Assembly: GCA_011389735.1 (NCBI GenBank)
Contig: JAABTS010000047.1
Span: 1 to 36,148, forward strand
Reading direction: 5' to 3'
Source of the DNA: Desulfobacteraceae bacterium
GTDB taxonomy: Bacteria > Desulfobacterota > Desulfobacteria > Desulfobacterales > JAABTS01
Length of the DNA stretch: 36,148 nucleotides
Shown piece by piece: positions 8,129-17,076 of the stretch (its first letter is position 1; each line of letters opens with the position of its first letter). The translations under genes were made by a program, and so were the position numbers. The notes under the pieces are model-generated. The model was not told where the DNA came from and searched no databases. It worked only from the letters and a program-made list of their open reading frames with translations.

Positions 8129-9510
8129 TGGTGAATCTAGTTCTAAAATTCGCGCAATCCTGCCGGGCCGCGGAACTCGGCGTATCCACGGCGGAAGTGC
8201 TCGACACCATCCGGCAACTGGAATATATCGAGGTGCTCGATGAATCTCAGTTCAGAACCGTCCTGCGGTCAAATTTCTCGAAAAGCCGCCGGGATCAGGG
8301 GCTGTTCGATTCACTGTATGATCTCTTTTTCCATGATATGTGCGAGGACGCCTGCATGATCCGCCCTGACGCGCCCAATCATCCACTGGAACACCTTTTT
8401 GATGAATTGAAACGGGAAAATCAGGATGATGAAATATTTCAGGCAATTACGGATTTTTTGGCCGGCGATGCAGCCGGATATATCGCATTGATTCATAAAA
8501 TCCAGGTGCAGCCGGACGTTCAAACGGGCGTGGTCAAATCCAATCTGGCGTCGGTGTCGAACAAGCTTTCCGTCATGCTCAAATTAAACCGGGTGCGGGA
8601 GGCGGCCGCACGGTTTTCCGGCGATATTTACGGCCCTGCTGGCAATGAAGAACGGAAACGGGTGGATCTGTTTTTAAACCATCGTTTGAACAGGGCGTTT
8701 GAAATGCTTCAGGAAGATCCCAGGCCCAAAAACGACAGTATGAAACAGGTTCTATCCAGGGAAAAACGGCTGGGGGAGATGGGGGAACGGTCTTTTGCGT
8801 CCTTGAGTCCCAGGGAAGTGGAAGATATGAGAGCCTTGATCGATCAGCTAGCCCGAAAACTCCGGGATATTGTATCCCGCCGCTATAAGGCGCGGAAAAA
8901 AGGCGTGCTGGATGTCAAAAAAACCCTGCGCCGCTCCGCCGGACACCAGGGTGTTCCCATCGACGTGCGGTATCGTGAAAAACCGCCTCGAAAAGGCCGG
9001 GTGGTCACTTTATGCGACGTGTCCGGGTCGGTCTGGTCAGCCGCACGGTTTATGCTCAACATGCTTTATTCCCTTCATGATTGTTTCAGCCAGATTCGAA
9101 GTTACGTCTTTGTGTCGGGGCTCGCCGAAGTGTCGGATATTTTTGAGCATTACGAAATCAACGACGCCATCGAAAGAGTCATGACCCATCCTGATATCCG
9201 CTATCAGGAATTGACCGATTACGGTGAAACATTCCGGCGTTTTCAGCAACATCACATGGATCAGTTGACACGGAAAACCACGCTGATCATCGTTGGGGAC
9301 GGCCGTTCCAATTATCTGAATCCCCAGGAGGCGATCCTCGAGGAAATGCGGAAAAAATCAAGGCGGATTATCTGGCTGAATCCCGAAGATCCGTCGTTAT
9401 GGAATACAGGCGACAGTGAAATGCATCGGTACAAGGCCTGTTGCCATGAACTGAGGTCCTGCCGGAACTTGAACCAGTTATTCGAATTTGTGGAAGATCT
9501 GGTGCTTTGA
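8128..9510 (+). CDS. VWA-domain protein, CoxE-like
   Basis: Protein of 460 residues. The N-terminal two thirds are helical and charged; the C-terminal 170 residues form a von Willebrand A domain. The metal-ion-dependent adhesion site is intact: DVSGS at 297-301, Thr in LTDYG near 363, and Asp in IVGDGRSN near 391. The basic SRRYKARKKGVLD and DVKKTLRRS stretch before it is typical of CoxE-like proteins (PF05762). It is the expected partner of the AAA+ ATPase encoded just upstream. Start and stop overlap both neighbours (TAATG and TTGA), implying tight co-translation. No molybdenum CO dehydrogenase gene is in the window, so the client is unknown. Confidence 0.85.
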   Translation: MVNLVLKFAQSCRAAELGVSTAEVLDTIRQLEYIEVLDESQFRTVLRSNFSKSRRDQGLFDSLYDLFFHDMCEDACMIRPDAPNHPLEHLFDELKRENQDDEIFQAITDFLAGDAAGYIALIHKIQVQPDVQTGVVKSNLASVSNKLSVMLKLNRVREAAARFSGDIYGPAGNEERKRVDLFLNHRLNRAFEMLQEDPRPKNDSMKQVLSREKRLGEMGERSFASLSPREVEDMRALIDQLARKLRDIVSRRYKARKKGVLDVKKTLRRSAGHQGVPIDVRYREKPPRKGRVVTLCDVSGSVWSAARFMLNMLYSLHDCFSQIRSYVFVSGLAEVSDIFEHYEINDAIERVMTHPDIRYQELTDYGETFRRFQQHHMDQLTRKTTLIIVGDGRSNYLNPQEAILEEMRKKSRRIIWLNPEDPSLWNTGDSEMHRYKACCHELRSCRNLNQLFEFVEDLVL

Positions 9511-10634
9511 AAACCGGGTTTCCAATCGAAAATTATATCCGTTTCGCAAGGGAAATGATCGCTCCCTACGGAGTATCCGCAGCGGTTTCGGAATTTTCAC
9601 CCGGGCTTTGCAATACAATGTCCGAGCGCGGACTTTTCGGGGTTGTTGTTCCCAAACCGTTCGGAGGCCGGGGCTTTGGATGGAAAGATCTGGCGGAGGC
9701 CGGCGCCGCCCTGGCCTTCGAAGGCGGCAATATGGGAATCGTCCTGTCATGGATCGTGCATGAAATCGTAACGGGATTTATCGTTCGAAAATTTGGAATC
9801 GGCCGGGGGGAGGAGAGCATGATGATGGATTCCGCCGGGGGCCGGAAAATCATTTCCCTGGCTGTGTCCGAACAGGGCGCGGGAGCCCATCCAAAATATT
9901 TGAAAACGTATGCGGAAGCGGTTTCAGGCGGGTTCCGATTGAACGGCGAAAAAACCTGGTTGACCAACGGGCCTGTCGCGGACTGGTTCGTGGTCGTCGC
10001 CGTCTCCGGTAAATCCGGAAACAAAAATCGGTTTAGCGCATTTCTGGTTCCGGCGAACACTCCGGGTTTGATCCGGAGCGAACCTTTCCACATGCCTTTT
10101 GTGCGCTCATCACCTCACGGCGGAATCAAGATGACCGATTGTATAGTACCTCCCGAAAGCCTTATCGGCTGTCGCGATAGCGCTTATGAAGATATGGTCG
10201 TCCCCTTCAGATGGTGCGAAGACGCCATAATGCTTCGGGTAATCATGGCCGGGATGGAGCGTCAAATGCGGCTGGCGGCGGCGTTGGCCCGAATACCGCA
10301 CGAGCCCGCGGCCGGAGAAATAAAAATGGATGCTGGACGGTTGATGTCCATGATCGAATCCGGAAAGACGCTCTCTCGTGAAGCCGCCGAATCGATCGAC
10401 CTGGGAACGCATCGAACCGGCCTGTTGATTTTTCTGAGGGCGCTGACGACGGATTTCCAGGGCCGGTTCCGGTCGTTCGCTGGCCGCTTGGGGGTCGAAG
10501 CCAATGAAGAACTGGACGTGTTGACCAGCGATTTGAAAGGGCTCGGGGCCGTCGCCGGACGCGCCGCTGACGCTGAAACCTTACGGATGGGAGACCGCTG
10601 GACCCGCTCGGGTGATTTGGATGGCGGCCTCTAA
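9507..10634 (+). CDS. Acyl-CoA dehydrogenase homologue with atypical C-terminus
   Basis: Protein of 375 residues starting at TTG in a 4-base overlap with the VWA gene. The N-terminal and middle domains are recognisable: RGLFGVVVPKPFGGRGFGW, then the FAD-binding phrase SLAVSEQGAGAHPK, then NGEKTWLTNGPVADWFVVVA and TDCIVPPESLIG. The C-terminal helical domain (about 230-375) lacks the usual arginine-rich FAD/tetramer motif and the GY-x-x-E catalytic-base region. It ends with a short hydrophilic tail. Canonical members oxidise acyl-CoA to enoyl-CoA and pass electrons to ETF. Catalysis here is doubtful or non-standard. Genetic coupling to a CoxD/CoxE pair suggests that the pair remodels this protein. 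Confidence 0.7.
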   Translation: MKTGFPIENYIRFAREMIAPYGVSAAVSEFSPGLCNTMSERGLFGVVVPKPFGGRGFGWKDLAEAGAALAFEGGNMGIVLSWIVHEIVTGFIVRKFGIGRGEESMMMDSAGGRKIISLAVSEQGAGAHPKYLKTYAEAVSGGFRLNGEKTWLTNGPVADWFVVVAVSGKSGNKNRFSAFLVPANTPGLIRSEPFHMPFVRSSPHGGIKMTDCIVPPESLIGCRDSAYEDMVVPFRWCEDAIMLRVIMAGMERQMRLAAALARIPHEPAAGEIKMDAGRLMSMIESGKTLSREAAESIDLGTHRTGLLIFLRALTTDFQGRFRSFAGRLGVEANEELDVLTSDLKGLGAVAGRAADAETLRMGDRWTRSGDLDGGL

Positions 10635-13161
10635 TTTTTTAAAGACGACCCGGAAATCCGTTCACGAACCGGCTTTTGTTTTATTCCTGCTGATTTACGC
10701 GGTGGCGTCCCACGGAGCGGTGACAGCGGGGCCTTTGCTGGCTTTTCAACTGACAGTCATCGCCGGAACGTTCTTCTGGCTGTGGGGGATGACCCGATCG
10801 GCAAGGCCCGTGTTCTATCGCACGCCCGTCGATATTCCGGTTCTACTGTTCTTTCTCTGGATTACGGCGGCCGGTTTTCAATCCGAATACAGTTACGCCA
10901 CCCGCCGGGAAATCCTGTGCTTTTTCACGTATGGATTGATTTTCTATTTTATCGTCAACCGGATTACGACTCGGGAAAAAATCAAGAAACTGGCGTGGGG
11001 TATCGCGATTTTTGGCGGCCTTTACGCCACCGCCGGCCTGATTCTTATCGAAGGATCCATGCTCGGGCCGGATATTTTCGTCCCGCAAAACGCCAGGATT
11101 TCCATGACTTTCGCCAACCCGAACCATTTCGCCGGGTTCCTCGAAATGACCGCATGGCTGTCGATCGGTCTGGCCCTGTGTTACGACGGCGGAAAGCGTC
11201 AACTGCTTGTTTGTATGGGCGTTTATTCAGCGGCCGCGGCTGTGTTTTCCCTGTCGAGGGGCGGCGTTATCGGACTTCTGGGAGGTCTTTCGTTTATTTG
11301 CCTGGTTCAGTTTTTCGGAAAAAAAAAGCGGTATCTGATGTTGACCGCCGGTTTCGCGGCCATTGTGTGTATGGTCGTTGTATCCGTGGATACCGGAGAA
11401 CTGGCGGCCCGGCTGTTGACTCTGACCGATCCGTTGATGGCTGGAAAAGGGCGAATCGAAAGATGGAAAGGGGTTTTGGAGATGGCGCTTGATTATCCGG
11501 TTTGGGGGGCCGGCGCCGGTGCGTTTCGATTTGTTTTCGAACGATATCAATCGGCGCTGTCCTCGAATTCTACGGTCAATCACGCGCATAACGATTATCT
11601 GGAAATTCTCGCTGAAACCGGAATACCGGGGCTGGCGATCGTGATTTGGGCGATTGCGGCGTTATTCGTTTTCGGCATACGCAAATACAGACGGTATTCC
11701 CGAAGCCGGACGGCTCATCTGGGGCTTGGCGCATTGACCGCCTGCTTTTCCCTGCTGGTTCACGCCATGACCGATTTTAATTTTCGTATCCCGTCCAATG
11801 CGCTTCTTCTGACCATATGCGCCGCAGTCAGCATCAATTGTTTCAATATCGTCCAAAGAAACAGAATTCCAGCCTATACGTTACCCGGTTTTCGTACACC
11901 TTCGGCCGGGGCCGTTCGCGCATTGATCGTTGTCGGAGCGTTGCTGGCGACGGGATGGGCTTTACCGCCCTATCTGGGAGAACGGATCATCGCCGGGGCC
12001 GACGCAATGAACCGCCGGGAGGATTATGGCGCCGCTGCGAATCTTCTCGAAACCGCCGCAAAGGTGGATTTCGGAAACGCCGACCATTATCGCAAACTTG
12101 GGGATTTGGCCGTGTATAGATCCATGCGGTCGCCCCGCCTCAAAGACCGTTTTTTTAAAGACGCCCTGGCCGCGTATCAAAACGCCGTTCGCCTGTCCCC
12201 GACGAACGGCTATTATTATTCGAAAATCGGCCGGCTTTATCTTCGATCCGGCGACCCGGAATCGGCTCGCGCCGCCTTTTTGACCGCGGCGGATTATTCG
12301 CCCGTAGATCCCTCTATTGCATCGGATCTTGGCCGGGTGTGCCTCGTTCTAAAAGAAACGGACCAGGCGCTCGAACACTACCGGCGTTTTATAAGGTTGC
12401 GTCCGGTCAATCTGGTCATGGCGTTGAATGAATTACGGGAATTCGGGGCCGGTTATGAAGAGATGCGACGGATCGTTCCTCGGGATCCTTACATGATAAA
12501 GCGATTCGCAAACTATTTGTTTTCGATGGATGAAAAAGAACAGGCGTTACAGGAGCTTTCGCGCGCCGTTGAAATTGACCCGTCTCCCGAACACGCGATC
12601 TCCCACCTTCAAGGTATATTTAAAACCCGCGATTATGAAAAATCCCTGGCCCAATGCGACGCCTATATCGATCAGTTCGGCCCCGAGCGGTCGTTTTTGA
12701 CGTTTAAAATACGCATATTGACCCAATCGGGGAAAACCGAACAGGCGGCCGGTCTTTACCGGCTGTTGATCCAGGATGATCCTGACGACCATTCCCTGTA
12801 TCTCCGGTTGTCCAATTTGTATATCAGAGACGGGCGCCCCGGCGACGCCCTATCCGTACTCGAAAAAGGACTGGAAAAAAGTCCTGACAACACTGAACTT
12901 CTGATGGCGCTGGCGAATTACGAAAGAAGGTTCGGCCAAAGGGAAAAGGCGCTCTATATTCTCAAAAACATTATTCAACTGAAACCGAACCAGGCCGCTT
13001 ACAGGCTTGAACTGGGCAGGGAATTCGAATTTTATCAGATGTATCATGAAGCCATCAATCAATGGAAAACCTGCCTGGATTTCAATCCTGAATACAACCC
13101 CTGCCGCCGCAAAATCAAGAATGTTTACCGCCGTCTGGGCCTTGCTGAAAAGCCTGAATAG
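10621..13161 (+). CDS. O-antigen ligase/polymerase-like membrane protein with TPR domain
   Basis: About 846 residues from ATG 10621, overlapping the previous gene by 14 bases; an in-frame GTG at 10612 is possible. The first ~440 residues hold about ten to twelve membrane segments with Wzy/WaaL (PF04932) signatures: FANPNHFAGFLEM, FSLSRGG (about 210-215), GRIERWKGVLEMALDYPVWG and NHAHNDYLEILAETGIPG (about 320-337). The C-terminal half is soluble, with roughly nine tetratricopeptide-like repeats (for example SPTNGYYYSKIGRLYLRSGD and PDNTELLMALANYERRFG). Such fusions join or polymerise surface glycans and may glycosylate proteins; the TPR part probably binds partners. Its place at the end of the AAA/VWA run is unusual. 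Confidence 0.82.
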   Translation: MAASNFLKTTRKSVHEPAFVLFLLIYAVASHGAVTAGPLLAFQLTVIAGTFFWLWGMTRSARPVFYRTPVDIPVLLFFLWITAAGFQSEYSYATRREILCFFTYGLIFYFIVNRITTREKIKKLAWGIAIFGGLYATAGLILIEGSMLGPDIFVPQNARISMTFANPNHFAGFLEMTAWLSIGLALCYDGGKRQLLVCMGVYSAAAAVFSLSRGGVIGLLGGLSFICLVQFFGKKKRYLMLTAGFAAIVCMVVVSVDTGELAARLLTLTDPLMAGKGRIERWKGVLEMALDYPVWGAGAGAFRFVFERYQSALSSNSTVNHAHNDYLEILAETGIPGLAIVIWAIAALFVFGIRKYRRYSRSRTAHLGLGALTACFSLLVHAMTDFNFRIPSNALLLTICAAVSINCFNIVQRNRIPAYTLPGFRTPSAGAVRALIVVGALLATGWALPPYLGERIIAGADAMNRREDYGAAANLLETAAKVDFGNADHYRKLGDLAVYRSMRSPRLKDRFFKDALAAYQNAVRLSPTNGYYYSKIGRLYLRSGDPESARAAFLTAADYSPVDPSIASDLGRVCLVLKETDQALEHYRRFIRLRPVNLVMALNELREFGAGYEEMRRIVPRDPYMIKRFANYLFSMDEKEQALQELSRAVEIDPSPEHAISHLQGIFKTRDYEKSLAQCDAYIDQFGPERSFLTFKIRILTQSGKTEQAAGLYRLLIQDDPDDHSLYLRLSNLYIRDGRPGDALSVLEKGLEKSPDNTELLMALANYERRFGQREKALYILKNIIQLKPNQAAYRLELGREFEFYQMYHEAINQWKTCLDFNPEYNPCRRKIKNVYRRLGLAEKPE

Positions 13162-13348
13162 AACCTTCCCGGGATAATTCCTCCCGTTTTACGCAATTGG
13201 CGGCTGAACGAAAAACCTCCTCACGCTCTCAGGGGATTTGCAACGCCCGTTGGCCACGAGAAGTACACGCGGGTTACAAACCTGTTTAGAACCATATTTT
13301 GCGGCTTTTGTTTCAAGCACTGATTGAATCGATAATTGGGTATTCCAT
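13162..13348. other. Convergent intergenic space
   Basis: No gene is seen between the convergent O-antigen ligase and purB genes. It includes a degenerate version (about 13250-13295) of the GCGGGTT-CAAACC/TTAGAACC module that forms part of the repeats at 15990-16240 and 30440-30549. No convincing terminator was found. Confidence 0.4.
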
Positions 13349-14701
13349 TTAAAACGGGATAATTCCGGTATAAGTTTCCGGTGTGATGTTGCGCAATTCC
13401 TCTTTCACGTTTTCCGGCAGATCCAGGGAATCCACGAATTTGGAAATACTTTCCCGGTTGAACTGTTCATGGGTTCGTGTAAATGTTTTCAGCGCCTCAT
13501 AGGGGTTGGGATATCCTTCGCGGCGCAGAATGGTCTGGATAGCCTCGGAAACAACTTCCCAATGCCGTCCCAGGTCTTCCGATATCGCTTTATCGTTGAC
13601 GATCAGTTTGTTCAGGCCGCGTATCAGGGATTTGAAACCGATGAGCGTGTGGGCCATCGGCGTTCCGATATTGCGTGTTACCGTTGAATCCGTAAGATCC
13701 CTCTGAAGTCTCGATATGGGCAGTTTGGCCGTCAGATGTTCGAAAAGAGCATTGGCCACGCCCAGGTTGCCTTCGGAATTTTCAAAATCAATCGGATTTA
13801 CCTTGTGCGGCATGGTCGATGATCCCACTTCGTCTTTTTTGATCTTTTGCTTAAAATAATCCATTGAAATGTAGGTCCAGATATCCCTGTTCAGATCGAT
13901 CAGAATTGTATTGATCCGTTTCACGGCGTCGAAAAAAGCGGCCATGTGGTCGTAATGGTCGATCTGAGTTGTCACGGCGGACCGTTTGAGCCCCAGGATT
14001 TCATTCACCAGCCGGTTGCTGAAATTGATCCAGTCGATCTTCGGGTATGCAATATTGTGGGCGTTCAGATTTCCGACGGCCCCGCCGAATTTCGCTGAAA
14101 ATGGGATTTGTTCGATCAGGTTGAGCTGGTTCTCGATTCGATCGACAAACACATAGATTTCTTTTCCGAGACGGGTAGGAGACGCCGGTTGTCCATGAGT
14201 CCGGGCCAGCATGGGAGTCAACTTCCATTGGTCAGCTTTTTCCTTGAGTATTTCGATCACCTGGTACAGAGACGGTTTTACGGTGTGCATCCAGGCTTCC
14301 TTCAGGGACAGCGGAATCGCAGTGTTGTTGATATCCTGGGATGTGAGGCCGAAATGGATAAATTCCTTGCAGTCGGCGAGCCCCAGGTCGTCAAAGCGTT
14401 CCTTGAGGTAATATTCAACGGCCTTGACATCATGATTGGTCACGGATTCGATTTCCTTGACCCGTTCGGCGCCTTCTTGGGAAAAATCTAAATATAGCGA
14501 CCTTAATGCTTTAAACGATGACCGGTTCACATGTTTTAGCTGGGGCAGGGGGATTTCGCACAAGGCGATAAAATATTCGATTTCCACCAGAACCCGGTAT
14601 TTGATAAGCGCGCCTTCTGAAAAAAAGACGGCCAGCGGCTCCGTCCCATTTCTGTATCGTCCGTCTATCGGGGATATAGCGTTTAATGTTGAAATGTTCA
14701 T
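13349..14701 (-). CDS. purB: Adenylosuccinate lyase
   Basis: Protein of 450 residues, close to the 456 of the E. coli-type enzyme. It cleaves SAICAR to AICAR plus fumarate, and adenylosuccinate to AMP plus fumarate, in the cytoplasm. The fumarase/aspartase-superfamily signature GSSTMPHKVNPIDFENSEGN is intact. So are FGLTSQDINNTA, the catalytic-histidine phrase LARTHGQPASP, and the N-terminal SPIDGRYRNGTEPL typical of this subgroup. AGGAGAATAATT precedes the ATG. It lies about 16 kb from the split purH genes, so the purine genes here are scattered rather than in one operon. Confidence 0.95.
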   Translation of the reverse strand: MNISTLNAISPIDGRYRNGTEPLAVFFSEGALIKYRVLVEIEYFIALCEIPLPQLKHVNRSSFKALRSLYLDFSQEGAERVKEIESVTNHDVKAVEYYLKERFDDLGLADCKEFIHFGLTSQDINNTAIPLSLKEAWMHTVKPSLYQVIEILKEKADQWKLTPMLARTHGQPASPTRLGKEIYVFVDRIENQLNLIEQIPFSAKFGGAVGNLNAHNIAYPKIDWINFSNRLVNEILGLKRSAVTTQIDHYDHMAAFFDAVKRINTILIDLNRDIWTYISMDYFKQKIKKDEVGSSTMPHKVNPIDFENSEGNLGVANALFEHLTAKLPISRLQRDLTDSTVTRNIGTPMAHTLIGFKSLIRGLNKLIVNDKAISEDLGRHWEVVSEAIQTILRREGYPNPYEALKTFTRTHEQFNRESISKFVDSLDLPENVKEELRNITPETYTGIIPF

Positions 14702-14813
14702 AATTATTCTCCTGTGTTAAAGCCTTAATTATTTTGGTTTTGAAGCGCTGTCTTTCGCTAACCGGAAGAATCGAAAACGAACCGTTTTTCAGGAACCGCC
14801 TTTAACGACAATT

Positions 14814-15734
14814 TCACCGTTTGTCAATCTTGGAAGCGTTATACCCGCCCCAGGTCTGTTGTGACACCCCCACCACCATGAAGGCTTCCGGATCGATCCG
14901 GGATATGATGTACTTGACATCGTAAATCCTCGACCGCAATGCGGTCAGATACAACATGGTGCGTTTTTTTTGCGAATATCCGCCTGTGACTTCCCAATGC
15001 GTAACCCCTCGTTGAAGCTCATACATGATCGCGTCCCGGATCGGTTCCGGCTTTTCGGTAATTATCATCAGAGTACGCATTTGGCTCGGGCCTTCGAGTA
15101 CAAAATCGGAGAAAAAGCCGGTGATGATCAGGGTGATCAACGCCAGTAGCGCGGTTTCCAAATTGAACACCAAACCGGCCAGCAATATGACCGCCATATC
15201 CGTAAATAAGTAGGACTGACTCAACGGGAACCCGGTCTTGTTGTAGATAATCCGAGCAGTTATGGATGTGCCGCCGATAGTTCCGCCATAGCGGTAGATC
15301 AAACCTGTTCCCAGGCCGTATAGCGCTCCCGCGTAAATGCAAGATAACAGGCCGTCCGAGGTGACGGGGTATTCCGGAAGCCATGTGGGCAACCAGGTTG
15401 CGAAAAGGTCCGCGGTTACGGAAAACAGTATGACGGCCACAATGCTCGACCATACAAACCGCCAGCGCCCAAGAGTGAAGAACCCTAAAAAGAACAGGGG
15501 AATGTTCATCAACAAAAAGAACATTCCCACGGGAAATCCGCTCCATTCATGGATGATAATCCCCAGTCCGCTGACTCCGCCCGCCGCGATGTTGTGCGGG
15601 AGCTGAAACGCGGCGTAAGCCAGGGCGGACATCACAGCTCCGAAAGAAATCATGATTTGCTGCACGGCGAGCCTTGCTATCATCCGGCGCCGCGATAAGG
15701 TGAGCTTACGTTTTACACTTTCAGGTATATGCAT
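14814..15734 (-). CDS. YitT family membrane protein (DUF161/DUF2179)
   Basis: About 306 residues. Five to six membrane segments fill the first ~210 residues, with the repeated glycine-rich phrases LPHNIAAGGVSGLGIIIH and IYRYGGTIGGTSITARI that mark the YitT family. The C-terminal DUF2179 domain (about 220-306) contains RGVTHWEVTGGYSQKKRTML and IDPEAFMVVGVSQQTWGGY. The family is thought to include small-molecule or ion transporters or exporters, but substrates are not established. The ATG at 15734 is preferred because AAGGGATCAATATTT precedes it; an in-frame ATG at 15767 has no proper spacing. It is followed by purB 112 bases later, without obvious coupling. Confidence 0.85.
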   Translation of the reverse strand: MHIPESVKRKLTLSRRRMIARLAVQQIMISFGAVMSALAYAAFQLPHNIAAGGVSGLGIIIHEWSGFPVGMFFLLMNIPLFFLGFFTLGRWRFVWSSIVAVILFSVTADLFATWLPTWLPEYPVTSDGLLSCIYAGALYGLGTGLIYRYGGTIGGTSITARIIYNKTGFPLSQSYLFTDMAVILLAGLVFNLETALLALITLIITGFFSDFVLEGPSQMRTLMIITEKPEPIRDAIMYELQRGVTHWEVTGGYSQKKRTMLYLTALRSRIYDVKYIISRIDPEAFMVVGVSQQTWGGYNASKIDKR

Positions 15735-15867
15735 AAATATTGATCCCTTTTTTTGTTCCGTGTACATCCCCGTTCACAAGAAAATATTCGGGCCTGGTTC
15801 TAATTTCGGCCATTTTTTTGTTCGATCATTCAAAATCTCTCACAAATACACAGAGTCACAAAGCTAT

Positions 15868-16380
15868 GGAAAAATTAAGATTGATTGCGCCTTTATCTCT
15901 TTATCTCTTTCTCTCTTTGTATTTTTGTATCTCTGTATCTCTGTGCCTCTGTGAGAGAAATATTTTGATGGCCGGTCTGAGAACGAAGCCCAAATATTGC
16001 AGGGCTTGGTTCTAAGATCGGCTGGAGCGCCAGGATAAGCCGGGGGTTGCAAACCCCCTCTGAGCGGGGAAAAATTAAGATTGATTGCGCCTTTATCTCT
16101 TTGTGTTTTTGTATCTCTGTGCCTCTGTGCCTCTGTGAGAGAAATATTTTGATGGCCGGTCTGAAAACGAAGCCCAAATATTCCAGGGCCTGGTTCTAAG
16201 ATCGGCCGGTGCGCCAGGGTAAGCCGGGGGTTCAAACCCCCTCTGAGCGGGGAAAAATTAAGATTGATTGCGCCTTTATCTCTTTATCTCTTTGTATTTT
16301 TGTATCTCTGTATCTCTGTGCCTCTGTGCCTCTGTGAGAGAAATATTTTGATGGCCGGTCTAAGAACGAAGCCCAAATTT
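15868..16380 (+). repeat. Three tandem copies of a ~185-200-bp intergenic repeat
   Basis: Units start at 15868, 16068 and 16251 with GGAAAAATTAAGATTGATTG. Each continues with a CTCTGTG(C)CTCTGTG block (the widespread CACAGAGGCACAGAG dispersed repeat read on the other strand), GAGAAATATTTTGATGGCC, and AACGAAGCCCAAAT. Units 1 and 2 then carry a tail with TTCTAAGATCGG and GCGCCAG, plus a hairpin GGGGGTTGCAAACCCCC. Unit 3 ends before this tail, at about 16380. An inverted copy of the tail lies at 30490-30549. Open frames across the block, in either direction, are repeat translations and not genes. Confidence 0.9.
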
Positions 16381-16395
16381 TCCATATCTAAAACG

Positions 16396-17076
16396 CTATG
16401 GAAAAATAACGCCGTTGATCGCCGATAATGCGCATATGGCCGAATTTCCTAGAATATGAATACAAATAGGAACGATCAGGTTTCCTCTGAATTCGTAAGC
16501 AACGCAGAATAGAACTCCGCCGACGATTTGATTGACGCCGAAAGTCCCGTGCAGTGGAATAAACACCAGATTGCTCAAAGTTACAGCCGCTAAAAATCCC
16601 CATCGCCTTAAAAATCCGTACAAAACCCCCCTGAAGAATATTTCTTCCGCCACGGGCCCCACAACCCCTTTCAGGAGAAAGAAAAAGGCATAGGCCCAAA
16701 TGGTGTCGAATCTTACTCTTCCAAAAGCCTTCAGCGGATTCATTCCGGCTATCCACATGATACAGCCGAATACGGCGACGATCACGCCGAATGTTAAAGA
16801 CCAGATAATTCCTGATCGAATTCCGGAAAGGATTTCGGATCGCCTGAGCCCGATAACGCCAAGATCCGAATCTGAGAAACGCACGGCCGGAATGATAAGG
16901 GCCATCTGAATCAGGCGAACGGCGATCAATGTAATCGTCGGAGGGACCGAATAATTTGAAATCAAGATTCCATAAAAAATCTCCGGCAGAATGATTCCGG
17001 CTACGGCCAGGCATAGAGTTCGCAGAGACGGCGGGCGATTGTGAAAGGCGAATTTGCTCCGAACCGCATCAATCAT
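16396..17076 (-). CDS. CPBP family intramembrane metalloprotease
   Basis: Protein of 226 residues with about six to eight membrane helices. The CPBP (CAAX protease and bacteriocin-processing, Abi; PF02517) motifs are all visible: EEIFFRG (Glu144, Glu145, Arg149), the F-x-x-x-H element in LVFIPLHG (His176), and H-x-x-x-N in ICIHILGN (His207, Asn211). These enzymes cleave within or near the membrane; bacterial members often act in bacteriocin maturation or immunity, or in signalling. The substrate here is unknown. The start overlaps the upstream DUF697 gene by 8 bases, indicating one transcript with it and probably with copA. Confidence 0.85.
   Translation of the reverse strand: MIDAVRSKFAFHNRPPSLRTLCLAVAGIILPEIFYGILISNYSVPPTITLIAVRLIQMALIIPAVRFSDSDLGVIGLRRSEILSGIRSGIIWSLTFGVIVAVFGCIMWIAGMNPLKAFGRVRFDTIWAYAFFFLLKGVVGPVAEEIFFRGVLYGFLRRWGFLAAVTLSNLVFIPLHGTFGVNQIVGGVLFCVAYEFRGNLIVPICIHILGNSAICALSAINGVIFP

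Noticed and set aside
15864-16235. Overlapping minus-strand open frames in the triplicated repeat, with many Arg, His, Thr and Gln residues
   Set aside because: They are translations of the CACAGAGGCACAGAG-type repeat. They repeat internally with the DNA units and have no ribosome binding site or domain.
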